Source: JACROF01 sp964598995
Lineage (GTDB): Bacteria; Patescibacteriota; Microgenomatia; Levybacterales; UBA12049
NCBI GenBank assembly: GCA_964598995.1
Contig: CAZRDR010000021.1
Coordinates: 4,892-68,891 of the forward strand
Reading direction: 5' to 3'
Length of the DNA stretch: 64,000 bases
Shown: in pieces, positions 31,707 to 40,351 of the stretch
How positions within the stretch are numbered: the first letter of the stretch is position 1
How the letters are laid out: every line of letters begins with the position of its first letter
Program-made: the position numbers and the translations under genes
The notes under the pieces: model-generated
The model's input: only the letters and a program-made list of their open reading frames with translations
Databases searched by the model: none
Told to the model about the DNA's origin: nothing

Positions 31707-32407
31707 TATCCTGTAAACTGCTCTTTCTTTAATTGTTCTTTAGCTACTCCCATCTCTTCTAACATTTCAGCAATTGTTTCAACACCGCTTGTCGGTCCGC
31801 TGATGTAATAGAGTGGCTCCTCAATTTTGTTAACTTGCTTGTTAATAATTTTTTCGGTTAGTCTGCCGTGGATAGATGTTGTTAGATAATTAATCGAGAT
31901 TTTGTTACTCACAGGTGCCTTTAATTCATCATAAAAAACTTCATCTTCTTTCGTTCTAAAAAATGAGAGAAGTGTAATAGCTGAAGGATAATCTTTCGCA
32001 GATAGCAAGATACTGCGGAATGGTGTTATGCCAATACCTAACGAGATGAAAACCAATTCATGTTTTTTATCACTCGGCAAAACGAAATTACCAAGTGGTC
32101 CCCAAAAATTAACCTCCTCACCTTTGTCTAAACTCATTAACTTTTTTTTAAAGGGACTGGGGTATGAATCTATTTTTAGCGTGAACATTAGTATATTCTT
32201 TTCATGAGGTGATGAAGATATAGACAGGAGACGACTTCTGCCGCGCATATCGTGCTCGCTAAATTCTAATAATACCCGCATGTACTGACCTGCCTGGAAG
32301 GCAAATGTATCATTCTGAGATCTATCAAAATAAAATGAATAGACGTTGTGAGTAAGTTGCTCTTTCTTAAGAAATGGCAGAGTGAATTCTACCTGAGGCA
32401 TTAGCAT
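31703..32407 (-). CDS. Ferredoxin-NADP reductase-like oxidoreductase
   Basis: A 234-residue two-domain protein. The FAD-binding barrel has AGQYMRVLL and RSRLLSISSSP (the R-x-Y/L-S motif), and the NAD(P)-binding domain has FISLGIGITPFRSIL and YYISGPTSGVETIAEML. The FNR superfamily passes electrons between NAD(P)H and a flavin, ferredoxin or other acceptor. No fused iron-sulfur or haem domain is present, so the partner is unknown. TATGAT ends 6 nt before the ATG at 32407, matching the leaderless pattern. Confidence 0.88.
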   Translation of the reverse strand: MLMPQVEFTLPFLKKEQLTHNVYSFYFDRSQNDTFAFQAGQYMRVLLEFSEHDMRGRSRLLSISSSPHEKNILMFTLKIDSYPSPFKKKLMSLDKGEEVNFWGPLGNFVLPSDKKHELVFISLGIGITPFRSILLSAKDYPSAITLLSFFRTKEDEVFYDELKAPVSNKISINYLTTSIHGRLTEKIINKQVNKIEEPLYYISGPTSGVETIAEMLEEMGVAKEQLKKEQFTGY

Positions 32408-32413
32408 GCAAGG

Positions 32414-32447
32414 ATCATAACAAATTCATAAGCCCTTGTGCTAGAAT
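32414..32447. promoter_or_regulatory. Overlapping divergent -10 elements (reductase and UvrD genes)
   Basis: Minus TATGAT (32419-32414) lies 6 nt before the reductase ATG. Plus TAGAAT (32442-32447) lies 8 nt before the UvrD ATG. The start codons are only 48 nt apart and no clear -35 is seen for either gene. Confidence 0.45.
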
Positions 32448-32455
32448 AGTCTCCC

Positions 32456-35365
32456 ATGCCCGATACATCAAATCTCAATCCAGAACAATTAGCAGCCGTT
32501 ACTCATGGCGAAGGTCCTCTTTTAATTATCGCTGGTGCTGGAACTGGTAAGACAACAGTTGTTACCAAAAGAGTTGAGCACTTAATCCTTGAGAAAAAAA
32601 TAGATCCAAGTAACATCCTCGCGCTCACCTTCACTGAAAAAGCAGCCAGTGAGATGGAGACGAGAGTTGATGAGATTCTTCCATATGGCTATAGCTCGCT
32701 TTGGATCGAGACATTCCATGCTTTTTGTGACCGTATACTGCGGAGTGAGGCCATCCATGTTGGTTTGACACCAAATTATGAACTGATGACTGAGACCGAA
32801 GCGCTGATGTTCATGCGTAAGCATCTTTTCTCTTTCGACCTCAACTACTTTAGACCAATGGGTAATCCGATGAAATTCCTTCAAGGAATGCTCAATCATT
32901 TTAGTCGCCTTAAAGATGACGATATTACACCGAGTCAGTACTTAGATTATGCCGAAAGACTAAAAGACAAAGACGTCGAGGATGAAGAAAAAATTAAGAC
33001 CATAGAACTCGCCAAAGCCTTTAAGGTTTATGAGGAGCTAAAAGCAAAAGAAGGTGTCATGGATTTCTCAGATCTTATTAGTAACGTCCTCCATCTCTTC
33101 AGATCTCGAAAAAATATCTTAAAAAAATACCAAGAACAATTTAAATATATTTTAGTTGATGAGTTCCAGGACACTAACTATGCCCAAAATGAAATGGCGA
33201 TCTTACTCGCGGGGAACACTCAGAACATCACCGTCGTTGGCGATGATGATCAGAGTATCTATCGTTGGCGTGGTGCAGCCCTTGCTAATATGCTGCAATT
33301 TCGCAATCACTTCCCCAAAGCCAAAATCGTAACGCTTAATAAAAATTATCGTTCAACCCAAGTCATCTTAGATAGTGCACATCGTATGATCCAGAACAAT
33401 AACCCTGATCGCTTAGAGGCGAAGGAAGGGATTGATAAAAAACTCATCGCAAGTCGAACCGAAAAAGGTGAAGAAATTAAATTTCTCTTTGCTGATAATG
33501 CAGAGGATGAAGCGGAATTAGTTGCGAAAGCCATTAAGGATGAAATGAAGAAAAATAAACGATCTTTTAATGATTTTGCGATATTAGTTCGTGCCAATGA
33601 TCATGCACTTCCATTCCAAAAAGTCTTAGAGCGCCAAAAAATTCCGTCACAATTTTTAGGACCAAGTCATCTTTTTGAGCAAGAGGAAATTAAAGATCTT
33701 ATCGCATACCTTAAAGTCTTAGCTAACTTTGATGACAATGCATCTTTCTACCGGGTTATCACGATGCCGATTTTTGATATAGCAGCGCGTGATGTCGCAA
33801 CAGTTCTTAATTTCGTTAAGAAAAATAACTGTACCATCTTTGAAGCGATCGAGCAGATCGAAAGTGTTACCGTAACTGATGAAGGTAAAGCGAAGTTCCA
33901 ACATATTGAGGAAATGATCAAAAAACATCTGAAAGTGATCTCAACAGAAGCCGCAGGACAGATACTTTACTATTTCTTCGAAGACTCAGGGCTGTTGGGT
34001 TATTATTTAGACCCCAAGACAGTCCGTACTGAAAGAGAAGCACAAAATGTCTCCAAGTTTTTTAATAAACTCCAGACATTCGCCTCTAATAGAGAGGATG
34101 CTTCAGTCTTTGCCGTTGTTGATTGGATCGAACTCTCCATGGAGTTAGGCGAAAGTCCAATGGCAGCTGAAGTTGATTGGTCACAAGAAGATGCAGTTAA
34201 CATCCTCACCGTCCACTCAAGTAAAGGCCTCGAGTTCCCAGTCGTCTTCGTCGTTAATCTCGTGACACAGCGCTTCCCAAGTCGAGACCGAAAAGAACAA
34301 ATCCCAGTCCCTGGGGATATCATCCGTGAAGAATTACCAACAGGAGATGAAAATCTTCAAGAAGAACGACGACTTTTCTATGTCGCAATGACACGCGCTC
34401 GCGATAACTTATATTTGTCAGCTGCACGATTTTATGGTGAAGGTCGCCGTGAACGAAAACTATCACCATTCATTGCCGAAGCACTTGGTAGTGAGGTCAT
34501 CGAGAAAATTGTTAAGAACAAACAAGCTGTCCAAAACACCCAACAGTTGACGCTACTAGACTTTTTTAATACCAATCATGTTGAGGATAAGAAGGAAGAA
34601 GAAATTCCCCAGCCGACTATTCCTCCACTCACCTATCTTTCCTATTCTCAACTGCAAACATTTGAGAGTTGCCCACTTCACTATAAACTCCGCTATATCC
34701 TCAATGTGCCTACTAGCCCCAGTCCGGCACTCAGTTATGGCGTCAGTGTACATAGTGCTCTACGTGATTTTATGATATCACTTAAAAGTGATAGATCTAC
34801 AAAAGCTGAAAGTATGCATGACTTCTTAGAAAAAAATTGGGTCAAGCAAGGTTATGTCAGTAAAAGCCATGAGCAAAAAGCATTTGACCAAGCCGACAAA
34901 ATGCTTAAGTCCTTTGCCGAGAATGCCATAGTCGTTCCCCCCCAGACACTCGCTATAGAGTTGCCATTTAATTTTTGGCTGAACAAAATAAAAATTGGTG
35001 GACGCATCGACCGTATCGATACACTTTCTGATGGCCGCATAGAAATTATCGATTACAAAACAGGCGCTAACGTTCCTGATGAGAAAAAGCTCAAAGAGGA
35101 TTTCCAGTTAACGTTCTATGCACTCGCTGCGACCAATGTTCGTAATGAAATCTTTACCAAATCCTGTGATGAGATCGTCCTAACACTTTACTACTTGGAA
35201 GCGAATAAAAAACTCTCAACAGTGAGGACTAAGGAAGAACTAGAAATCGCCAAAGAAAAGATAATTAAAAAAGCTGAAGAAATTCAGTACAGTGACTTTA
35301 AGTGTAGTGGTGCTATTTTCTGTCGGAAATGTGAATATAAAATGGTCTGCCGCATCCCCAATTGA
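32456..35365 (+). CDS. UvrD/PcrA-type helicase fused to a RecB-like nuclease
   Basis: A 969-residue protein. The SF1A helicase core has the Q-motif LNPEQLAAV, Walker A AGAGTGKTT, motif II VDEFQDTN, motif III GDDDQSIYRWRGA, and motif V/VI VHSSKGLEFPVVFV and FYVAMTRARDNLYL. From ~700 a PD-(D/E)xK domain follows: YLSYSQLQTFESCPLHYKL, GRIDRID and EIIDYKTG. A C-terminal cysteine cluster (KCSGAIFCRKCEYKMVC), with the earlier ESC, forms the iron-sulfur staple of AddB/Cas4-type nucleases. A role in double-strand break processing is likely, since RecBCD/AddAB partners are not visible. TAGAAT ends 8 nt before the ATG. Confidence 0.93.
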   Translation: MPDTSNLNPEQLAAVTHGEGPLLIIAGAGTGKTTVVTKRVEHLILEKKIDPSNILALTFTEKAASEMETRVDEILPYGYSSLWIETFHAFCDRILRSEAIHVGLTPNYELMTETEALMFMRKHLFSFDLNYFRPMGNPMKFLQGMLNHFSRLKDDDITPSQYLDYAERLKDKDVEDEEKIKTIELAKAFKVYEELKAKEGVMDFSDLISNVLHLFRSRKNILKKYQEQFKYILVDEFQDTNYAQNEMAILLAGNTQNITVVGDDDQSIYRWRGAALANMLQFRNHFPKAKIVTLNKNYRSTQVILDSAHRMIQNNNPDRLEAKEGIDKKLIASRTEKGEEIKFLFADNAEDEAELVAKAIKDEMKKNKRSFNDFAILVRANDHALPFQKVLERQKIPSQFLGPSHLFEQEEIKDLIAYLKVLANFDDNASFYRVITMPIFDIAARDVATVLNFVKKNNCTIFEAIEQIESVTVTDEGKAKFQHIEEMIKKHLKVISTEAAGQILYYFFEDSGLLGYYLDPKTVRTEREAQNVSKFFNKLQTFASNREDASVFAVVDWIELSMELGESPMAAEVDWSQEDAVNILTVHSSKGLEFPVVFVVNLVTQRFPSRDRKEQIPVPGDIIREELPTGDENLQEERRLFYVAMTRARDNLYLSAARFYGEGRRERKLSPFIAEALGSEVIEKIVKNKQAVQNTQQLTLLDFFNTNHVEDKKEEEIPQPTIPPLTYLSYSQLQTFESCPLHYKLRYILNVPTSPSPALSYGVSVHSALRDFMISLKSDRSTKAESMHDFLEKNWVKQGYVSKSHEQKAFDQADKMLKSFAENAIVVPPQTLAIELPFNFWLNKIKIGGRIDRIDTLSDGRIEIIDYKTGANVPDEKKLKEDFQLTFYALAATNVRNEIFTKSCDEIVLTLYYLEANKKLSTVRTKEELEIAKEKIIKKAEEIQYSDFKCSGAIFCRKCEYKMVCRIPN

Positions 35366-35390
35366 TCTTATAGTAATATAGTGGTATAAT
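35362..35390 (+). promoter_or_regulatory. rnpB promoter overlapping the UvrD stop codon
   Basis: -35 TTGATC (35362-35367) contains the TGA stop of the helicase gene. A 17-nt spacer and perfect -10 TATAAT (35385-35390) follow, predicting a start at 35396-35397, exactly the first base of helix P1. Confidence 0.75.
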
Positions 35391-35395
35391 ACTGA

Positions 35396-35756
35396 TATCC
35401 CAGGAAGAAGGACCACTACGGTAGGTCGCAAGACTTGTCGAGGAAAGTCCAGACAGCGCCTATACATGGGATGGAGCGTAAGCTCTGACTAGTAATAGCT
35501 AGTGATGATAGATCTTCCCCACATATGGTCTATCAGACGGATCCTGAATTGACAGGATTTGAGAGCAACAGAGACGAGTGGGTGTGAAACGGGCAATCCT
35601 CCCAGCTGCAACTTCCGAGAACTGCGTTACTACTTGTATAGAGGAGCAGTAAAGTTCGAAGGCATTCCGCCTAAAGCGGAACGACGTGGTAGAAAGCATC
35701 ACGACGAGAGAGATTGTGGTCTAAAACAGAATCTGGCTTACTACCTTCCTGGGATA
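35396..35756 (+). ncRNA. rnpB: RNase P RNA (catalytic subunit)
   Basis: Bacterial RNase P RNA, which cleaves 5' leaders from pre-tRNA. The terminal helix P1 is a perfect 12-bp pair between 35396-35407 and 35745-35756. The universal 5' element GAGGAAAGTCC is at 35440-35450 and the 3' element ACAGAA at 35726-35731, followed by CTGGCTTAC. The common CCGG/CCGG pairing is replaced here by CCAG/CTGG, a compensated change that supports a functional RNA. The mature end lies only 3 nt before the stop of the convergent ABC permease gene, with no separate terminator. Confidence 0.97.
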
Positions 35757-35759
35757 CAA

Positions 35760-36542
35760 TTAACTACTAGCGCTGCTATACCGCTTCAACGCCCCTCTCC
35801 ACGCGTAAAGACTTAACGCTAAAAGCCCTATACTAAAGCCAAAGGCTATCATGACTCCAGATGGTGTAAGTATTCCTAAAATCGCGTGAGTTGGTAATGT
35901 AATCATCGCGGCAACTGGAAGAATAAAAGTAAAGACGAGAGTTAGCGGTTTGGGATAAATCTGTAAAGGCAGTCTGCCTAACTGGGTTAATTCACGAAAC
36001 ATCCAGATGGCATTATCGACTTCAGTTGTGACGATGCCTAATGCTAATACCAAAATATGCATGGACATCGCTGTCACTAACCCATTAATAACCATCAAAA
36101 TATAAAGAATAATCTCTCCAAGTGTTATATGTCCTATGTGCGAAATGACATAACCGATAAATATCCCTAAAGGCACCAATGTAATTAGATCTAAGATATC
36201 ACTCCCCCCGAAAAGAGAACGAAGTAAAGGAGATAATGGTTTGGTCAGAACCATATCAAAATTACCTGAGACGATATAACTTCTAAAACGATATACATCC
36301 CGCCATAAAAACTGCGAAATAATATCGATAAGATTAAAGGTAAGGAAAAACATCATTACCTGCCACAGACTAAATCCCGCAATTAATTTCGTTCTAGAAA
36401 TAAGAAGATACAGAAAGACAATAAAGAATATAAAACGAATTATTTTCCCTAGCGTAAATAAGACGACGCCAAGTCGAGAAGCAAAAGCGATCTGTGTTAG
36501 CTGGGTGGTTACTTTGAACCAAAGATAAAGATATTTTTTCAT
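35760..36542 (-). CDS. ABC-2 type permease (fourth of the cluster)
   Basis: A 260-residue protein with six hydrophobic segments of the ABC-2 fold. The segments SGNFDMVLTKPLSPL (the membrane-embedded turn after the second helix) and the C-terminal WRGALKRYSSASS match the neighbouring permease that starts at 38123. Such proteins pair as heterodimers with an ATPase to export lipids, glycans or drugs. The start overlaps the preceding gene as ATGA. The 3' end meets rnpB head-on. Confidence 0.85.
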   Translation of the reverse strand: MKKYLYLWFKVTTQLTQIAFASRLGVVLFTLGKIIRFIFFIVFLYLLISRTKLIAGFSLWQVMMFFLTFNLIDIISQFLWRDVYRFRSYIVSGNFDMVLTKPLSPLLRSLFGGSDILDLITLVPLGIFIGYVISHIGHITLGEIILYILMVINGLVTAMSMHILVLALGIVTTEVDNAIWMFRELTQLGRLPLQIYPKPLTLVFTFILPVAAMITLPTHAILGILTPSGVMIAFGFSIGLLALSLYAWRGALKRYSSASS

Positions 36543-37333
36543 ATGCCTTGAGCCGTGTATTCTTTAAGACCTCTCGCCCATACCTGCTTTACGAGTAAAT
36601 ACATAAGACCTATCCAAATCACTAAAATAGCAAAGCCTCGCATCGTATCACTCGCACTCACCTCACCAAGATATAATTTCGTTGGGAAATAAATGAGGTA
36701 GGAAAAAGGCAAATATTGCAGAATTGTATAGAGTGATTTAGGTAAAATATCAAGCGGTAACAGACTCCCAGCGAGAAAGCCTACGGTTTGGTAAAAAATA
36801 AAACGCGGACCCCACGTCTCATTACTCCAAAAACCGATAAAACTAATCGCAACGCTTATAAAAAAATACAGAATAATTCCTAAGATGAGACTAAACAAAC
36901 ATAAAGTAATAGAAAGGATATTCGTCTGGATCATAAATGGCGGATGGAAGATGAGGAAAAATAGTAATAGTTCAGAGATTGAGAAAATAATATTCATGAC
37001 TTTATCACCAATGTCCCGCGCAAAGTAATAAGATAGATAAGACAATGGGCGAAGGAGAAATGTCGTCAATCCCCCTTCGTTGATCTCACTTGCGATATTT
37101 GTCGTCCGAGTTGAGAAGACTACATCTGATACGAAAGCAGAAATAAGAACATACGTTATCAGTGAGATTTGTGAATATGATGCAAAACTTCCAGTTCTAC
37201 CAGACACATAAAACCAAAGAAAATAAAGCGAGAGTAACTGGAGAACTTCCCGTAACCTGTAGACGATAAAACTTGTTCTATACGTTAACGTCTCGATCCA
37301 GGTATTTTTAGCAACTATCCAATACTTTTCCAT
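36539..37333 (-). CDS. ABC-2 type permease (third of the cluster)
   Basis: About 264 residues from the ATG at 37333, one nucleotide after the previous stop (TAAGATG); an upstream in-frame ATG at 37369 would overlap the neighbour by 35 nt. There are six hydrophobic segments. NEGGLTTFLLRPLSYLSYYF is the family turn segment and the C-terminus WARGLKEYTAQGI is the terminal motif of this subtype. It pairs best with the fourth permease by order, giving a second heterodimer for the single ATPase. Confidence 0.85.
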   Translation of the reverse strand: MEKYWIVAKNTWIETLTYRTSFIVYRLREVLQLLSLYFLWFYVSGRTGSFASYSQISLITYVLISAFVSDVVFSTRTTNIASEINEGGLTTFLLRPLSYLSYYFARDIGDKVMNIIFSISELLLFFLIFHPPFMIQTNILSITLCLFSLILGIILYFFISVAISFIGFWSNETWGPRFIFYQTVGFLAGSLLPLDILPKSLYTILQYLPFSYLIYFPTKLYLGEVSASDTMRGFAILVIWIGLMYLLVKQVWARGLKEYTAQGI

Positions 37334-37334
37334 C

Positions 37335-38123
37335 TTAACTGCTAGCACTCGTATATGATCGTAAAGCAAATTTCCAGTAAAGCCTCGTGAGGATTAAGCA
37401 GACCACTGCAAAGCTAAAAAAGAATAAACCATTTAATAATGAAAGCTTGCCTAAAAATCCGTCAAGCGGTGTCACTCCGAGAATTGTCATAGAAAAAACA
37501 ACTAAAAAGACGATAAAGCCTAATTCCTGATAAATCTGTGGTGGATACCTCGTCACACTATTTAAGTTATAGAGAATCTCAGGCAGATTAGTCAGTCGTG
37601 TAAACCAAATAGACAGGACACAGACAACAAACCAAATACTGTAAAGAATAAACAATCCAATCAGCATTAACGGTATACTCATGATCACGTTAATAAGGCT
37701 GATATGAATATCAAAAGTAACACTGACATACCATAAAAAAACCAGCGCTATTAAAATTCGTGACAGGCTAATGATGCGGATGAACCAGACACTAACTAAT
37801 ACCTGTGAATCAATTGGTTTGAGGAGGTAGGTATCGAGTTTTCCTTGTTGGACATAGAGTGGGAATCGTTCTAAGTTACTTGAAAAAAGAGCATGAAAAA
37901 TAGCGATAATAAATTGATTCACGATGGTAAGCAAAAGTATCTCTGCACGACTCCACCCCAAGACAGTATTTACTCGCGAAGTAATTAGGAGCGTAGAAAA
38001 AATTGAAAAGATTCCCCAGATAGTTCCCGATATTAAAAAATTAATAAAGTTTGCTCGATACGCAGTTATCTGAGAAAAATTAATAATTAATAATCTTTTG
38101 TAGACATTGAGATAATGTTTCAT
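37335..38123 (-). CDS. ABC-2 type permease (second of the cluster)
   Basis: A 262-residue membrane protein with six hydrophobic segments. QQGKLDTYLLKPIDSQVLVS is the family turn segment and FALRSYTSASS the C-terminal motif, shared with the fourth permease (WRGALKRYSSASS), so these two are paralogues. It starts right after the frameshifted first permease gene and is followed by the third permease after one nucleotide. Exported substrate unknown. Confidence 0.85.
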   Translation of the reverse strand: MKHYLNVYKRLLIINFSQITAYRANFINFLISGTIWGIFSIFSTLLITSRVNTVLGWSRAEILLLTIVNQFIIAIFHALFSSNLERFPLYVQQGKLDTYLLKPIDSQVLVSVWFIRIISLSRILIALVFLWYVSVTFDIHISLINVIMSIPLMLIGLFILYSIWFVVCVLSIWFTRLTNLPEILYNLNSVTRYPPQIYQELGFIVFLVVFSMTILGVTPLDGFLGKLSLLNGLFFFSFAVVCLILTRLYWKFALRSYTSASS

Positions 38124-38124
38124 C

Positions 38125-38920
38125 TTATTGACCTACGCCAGTATACCCAGCAACTCCTCTCTTCCAAAGAACGTTATAAATAAATCCAAGTACGAGTATC
38201 CAAAGGATTTGTAACATAAGATACATAAACGCCGTCGGGAAATTATATTTCCCTTCCAAAATTGTTAACGGGTAATACACCATATACGCGAACGGTAATA
38301 ATTTACTGACGATCTGCAAACTCTGGAAAAAACTCAAGCGGCATAATAAATCCTGCCAAGACGAGTAGTATGATATCTGAAATATTTTGGATACCACGAA
38401 AATCTGTAAACCAAAATGCACTAATTCCTAAAAGCATTTTAAAAAGGAATGAAATACAAAAACCACACAGTAATGAGATAATAGCGAGGATAAAAATCAA
38501 TGGATCGCTGGTTATAGAAAAGAATGAACCAAAAAATCTCGTTAATACAATGACGACCAAAACGCTAAATACCCCTTGAAGTAATCGCCAACTGATCTCT
38601 CCTACAAAGTGATTCCAAAAGTAGGAAAATGGGCGCATCAGATACGTACTCAACTGCCCTTCCTGAATATCTCGCACCGCGACATCTTCCTCACTATGAG
38701 CGATAAGAAACGAACCCGCAATAACGAGTAAGAAATAATACGATGTTACCGATGGGAGTGACCACCCAACGATAGTGTGATTACTACTCCCGTAGACTGC
38801 AATCCAATAAGCAAGACTTATTAACGGACCAATGATTGCTAAAAGTAACCAGACAAATGATCGGCCACGGTTCTCAAATGCATCTTGAAAGTGGAGGAGA
38901 AATATTCGGAAGTAGCGCAT
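38125..38920 (-). pseudogene. ABC-2 type permease (first of the cluster) with a frameshift
   Basis: Two overlapping frames together make one normal permease. Frame 1 (38920 to 38303) covers the N-terminal ~195 residues, with QEGQLSTYLMRPFSYFWNHF, and breaks off after IMPLEFFPEF. Frame 2 carries the rest (SLQIVSKLLPFAYMVYYPL to WKRGVAGYTGVGQ). The switch is at a run of six T on the coding strand (38332-38327). With five T the product would read PLEFFQSLQIVSKLLPF without a break. A sequencing or assembly error, true decay, or slippage at the T run are all possible. No other damage is seen, so the gene may well be functional. Confidence 0.8.
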
Positions 38921-38925
38921 AGATG

Positions 38926-39915
38926 TTATTTAGCTTCTTGTTTATTAGCCACAAAGAAGCCGGCAATAACATCTTCCATCTGCGGATCTTCTATAGTTAT
39001 ATCTTGAACTGGTAACTCTTTCAGAATTTTAGATGCGATTTCATTTGCCTCATGCTGCTTGATGCGTACTTCCCATTCTGGGAAAGTAAAGTTCCTCGTC
39101 TCCCCAAAATGAGCTAACTTTTTCTCATCAACTTTCTCTGAGAACACGACTTTAATAATTTTATACGGTGCATGTTTTTTAACCAGGTCTGAGAGGAGTC
39201 CATCATAAAGAATCTGTCCAAAATTAATAACAATAACTCTTTTACATAATGCCTCCACGTCTCCCATGTAATGAGATGTAAGGATGATAGTTGCGTTATA
39301 TGTCTCGTTATATTCCTTCAAAAAATCTCTGATCGTTTTCTGCATCACGACATCAAGTCCGATTGTCGGTTCATCAAGAAATAATACTTTGGGTGAATGG
39401 ATAAGCGCTGCGATGAGTTCCATCTTCATACGCTGGCCAAGCGATAATTTGCGAACCGGAACATGGAGAAAATCTTTTACCGCAAGTCGAGTCGAAAGAT
39501 CTTCAACTACTTCGTTAAACTTGTCCGTCGGGACTTCATAGATTTCTTTATTAAGCAGGAAAGTGTCCATTGCAGGCAAATCCCACCATAATTGATTTTT
39601 CTGACCCATAACTAAGGAGATTTGCTTAAGAAATTGTGACTTACGATCAAATGGCGTAAAGCCTAAGACTTGAACTTTACCCTTAGTCGGATAGAGGAGT
39701 CCCGAAAGACATTTCAGAGTCGTTGTTTTGCCTGCGCCATTTGGTCCGATAAAGCCAATAATTTCTCCTTCATCAATTTCAAATGAGATATTCTCAACAG
39801 CTTTAACTGTTTCATACTTACGAGCAAAAAGAGACTTAATTGACCCCGTAAAGCCAGGCTCTTTCTTGTGGACTGAGTAATATTTAGAGAGGTGATCGAT
39901 GTTGATGACTGCCAT
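38926..39915 (-). CDS. ABC transporter ATP-binding protein for the ABC-2 permeases
   Basis: A 329-residue ATPase: Walker A GPNGAGKTT, Q-loop MGQKNQLWWDLP, signature LSLGQRMKMELIAAL, Walker B VLFLDEPTIGLD, and switch His in LTSHYMGD. The C-terminal ~90-residue extension (KIIKVVFSEK and following) is typical of this exporter subfamily. It is the only ATPase of a unit with four permeases, 5 nt upstream of the first. TATAAT (39929-39924) ends 8 nt before the ATG, so a leaderless mRNA is predicted, and the HU terminator lies just upstream. Confidence 0.93.
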   Translation of the reverse strand: MAVINIDHLSKYYSVHKKEPGFTGSIKSLFARKYETVKAVENISFEIDEGEIIGFIGPNGAGKTTTLKCLSGLLYPTKGKVQVLGFTPFDRKSQFLKQISLVMGQKNQLWWDLPAMDTFLLNKEIYEVPTDKFNEVVEDLSTRLAVKDFLHVPVRKLSLGQRMKMELIAALIHSPKVLFLDEPTIGLDVVMQKTIRDFLKEYNETYNATIILTSHYMGDVEALCKRVIVINFGQILYDGLLSDLVKKHAPYKIIKVVFSEKVDEKKLAHFGETRNFTFPEWEVRIKQHEANEIASKILKELPVQDITIEDPQMEDVIAGFFVANKQEAK

Positions 39916-39923
39916 ACACAGCC

Positions 39924-39960
39924 ATTATAGCAAAAAGAGGCTCCATACCTGGAACCTCTT
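39924..39960 (-). terminator. HU terminator joined to the -10 box of the ABC operon
   Basis: Minus strand arms AAGAGGTTCCA and TGGAGCCTCTT (11 bp with one G-T) around a GGTA loop at 39960-39935, then a T run. A perfect TATAAT follows at 39929-39924, 8 nt before the ATPase ATG. Terminator and next promoter are thus fused. Confidence 0.8.
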
Positions 39961-39980
39961 TCACAGCAACACAATCAAGG

Positions 39981-40253
39981 TTATCTAATAACCTTCTTAA
40001 AGGTTTTACCAGGGGTAAAACCAGGTGCTTTACGCGCACTTAACGTAATGCGTTCACCTGTTTTGGGATTTCTTCCAACACGTTGTGCGCGACTGCGTAC
40101 ACTAAAAGTCCCAAAGCCTGTGAGAACTACCTTCTCACCCCTTTTTAAGGAGTCTCTTATCGTATTCAGCGTAGTTTGGACTGCATCACGAGCAGCTTTG
40201 TTCGTGAGATTTGATTTCTTAGCAACGACTTCAATAAGATCTTTTTTCGTCAT
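39981..40253 (-). CDS. HU/IHF-family DNA-binding protein
   Basis: A 90-residue histone-like protein: helical N-terminus (MTKKDLIEVVAKKSNLTNKA), beta-saddle segment VVLTGFGTFSVRSR, the DNA-intercalating arm GRNPKTGERI and the C-terminal helix FTPGKTFKKVIR. It bends and compacts DNA. The ATG at 40253 is chosen because AAGGAGGTGA stands just upstream; a GTG at 40262 lies inside that ribosome-binding site. The gene has its own promoter and terminator. Confidence 0.96.
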   Translation of the reverse strand: MTKKDLIEVVAKKSNLTNKAARDAVQTTLNTIRDSLKRGEKVVLTGFGTFSVRSRAQRVGRNPKTGERITLSARKAPGFTPGKTFKKVIR

Positions 40254-40329
40254 AAAAATCACCTCCTAAAGGAGAAATGAAAAAATTATTTCTTAGATTT
40301 AAGGTACAGGGAATAGAGGTGCTTGTCAA
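40254..40329 (-). promoter_or_regulatory. HU promoter and Shine-Dalgarno hairpin
   Basis: -35 TTGACA (40329-40324), 17-nt spacer, TACCTT (40306-40301), predicted start near 40294. The leader has CTCC-TTTA-GGAG followed by GTGA, so the ribosome-binding site AGGAGGTGA is one arm of a small hairpin. This could tune HU translation. Confidence 0.6.
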
Positions 40330-40351
40330 GAGATCACATTGATACATCAAG

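Noticed and set aside
38303..38920. The 205-codon permease frame as a complete independent gene
   Set aside because: It ends abruptly inside the ABC-2 domain and the missing half continues in the next frame, so it is one broken gene.
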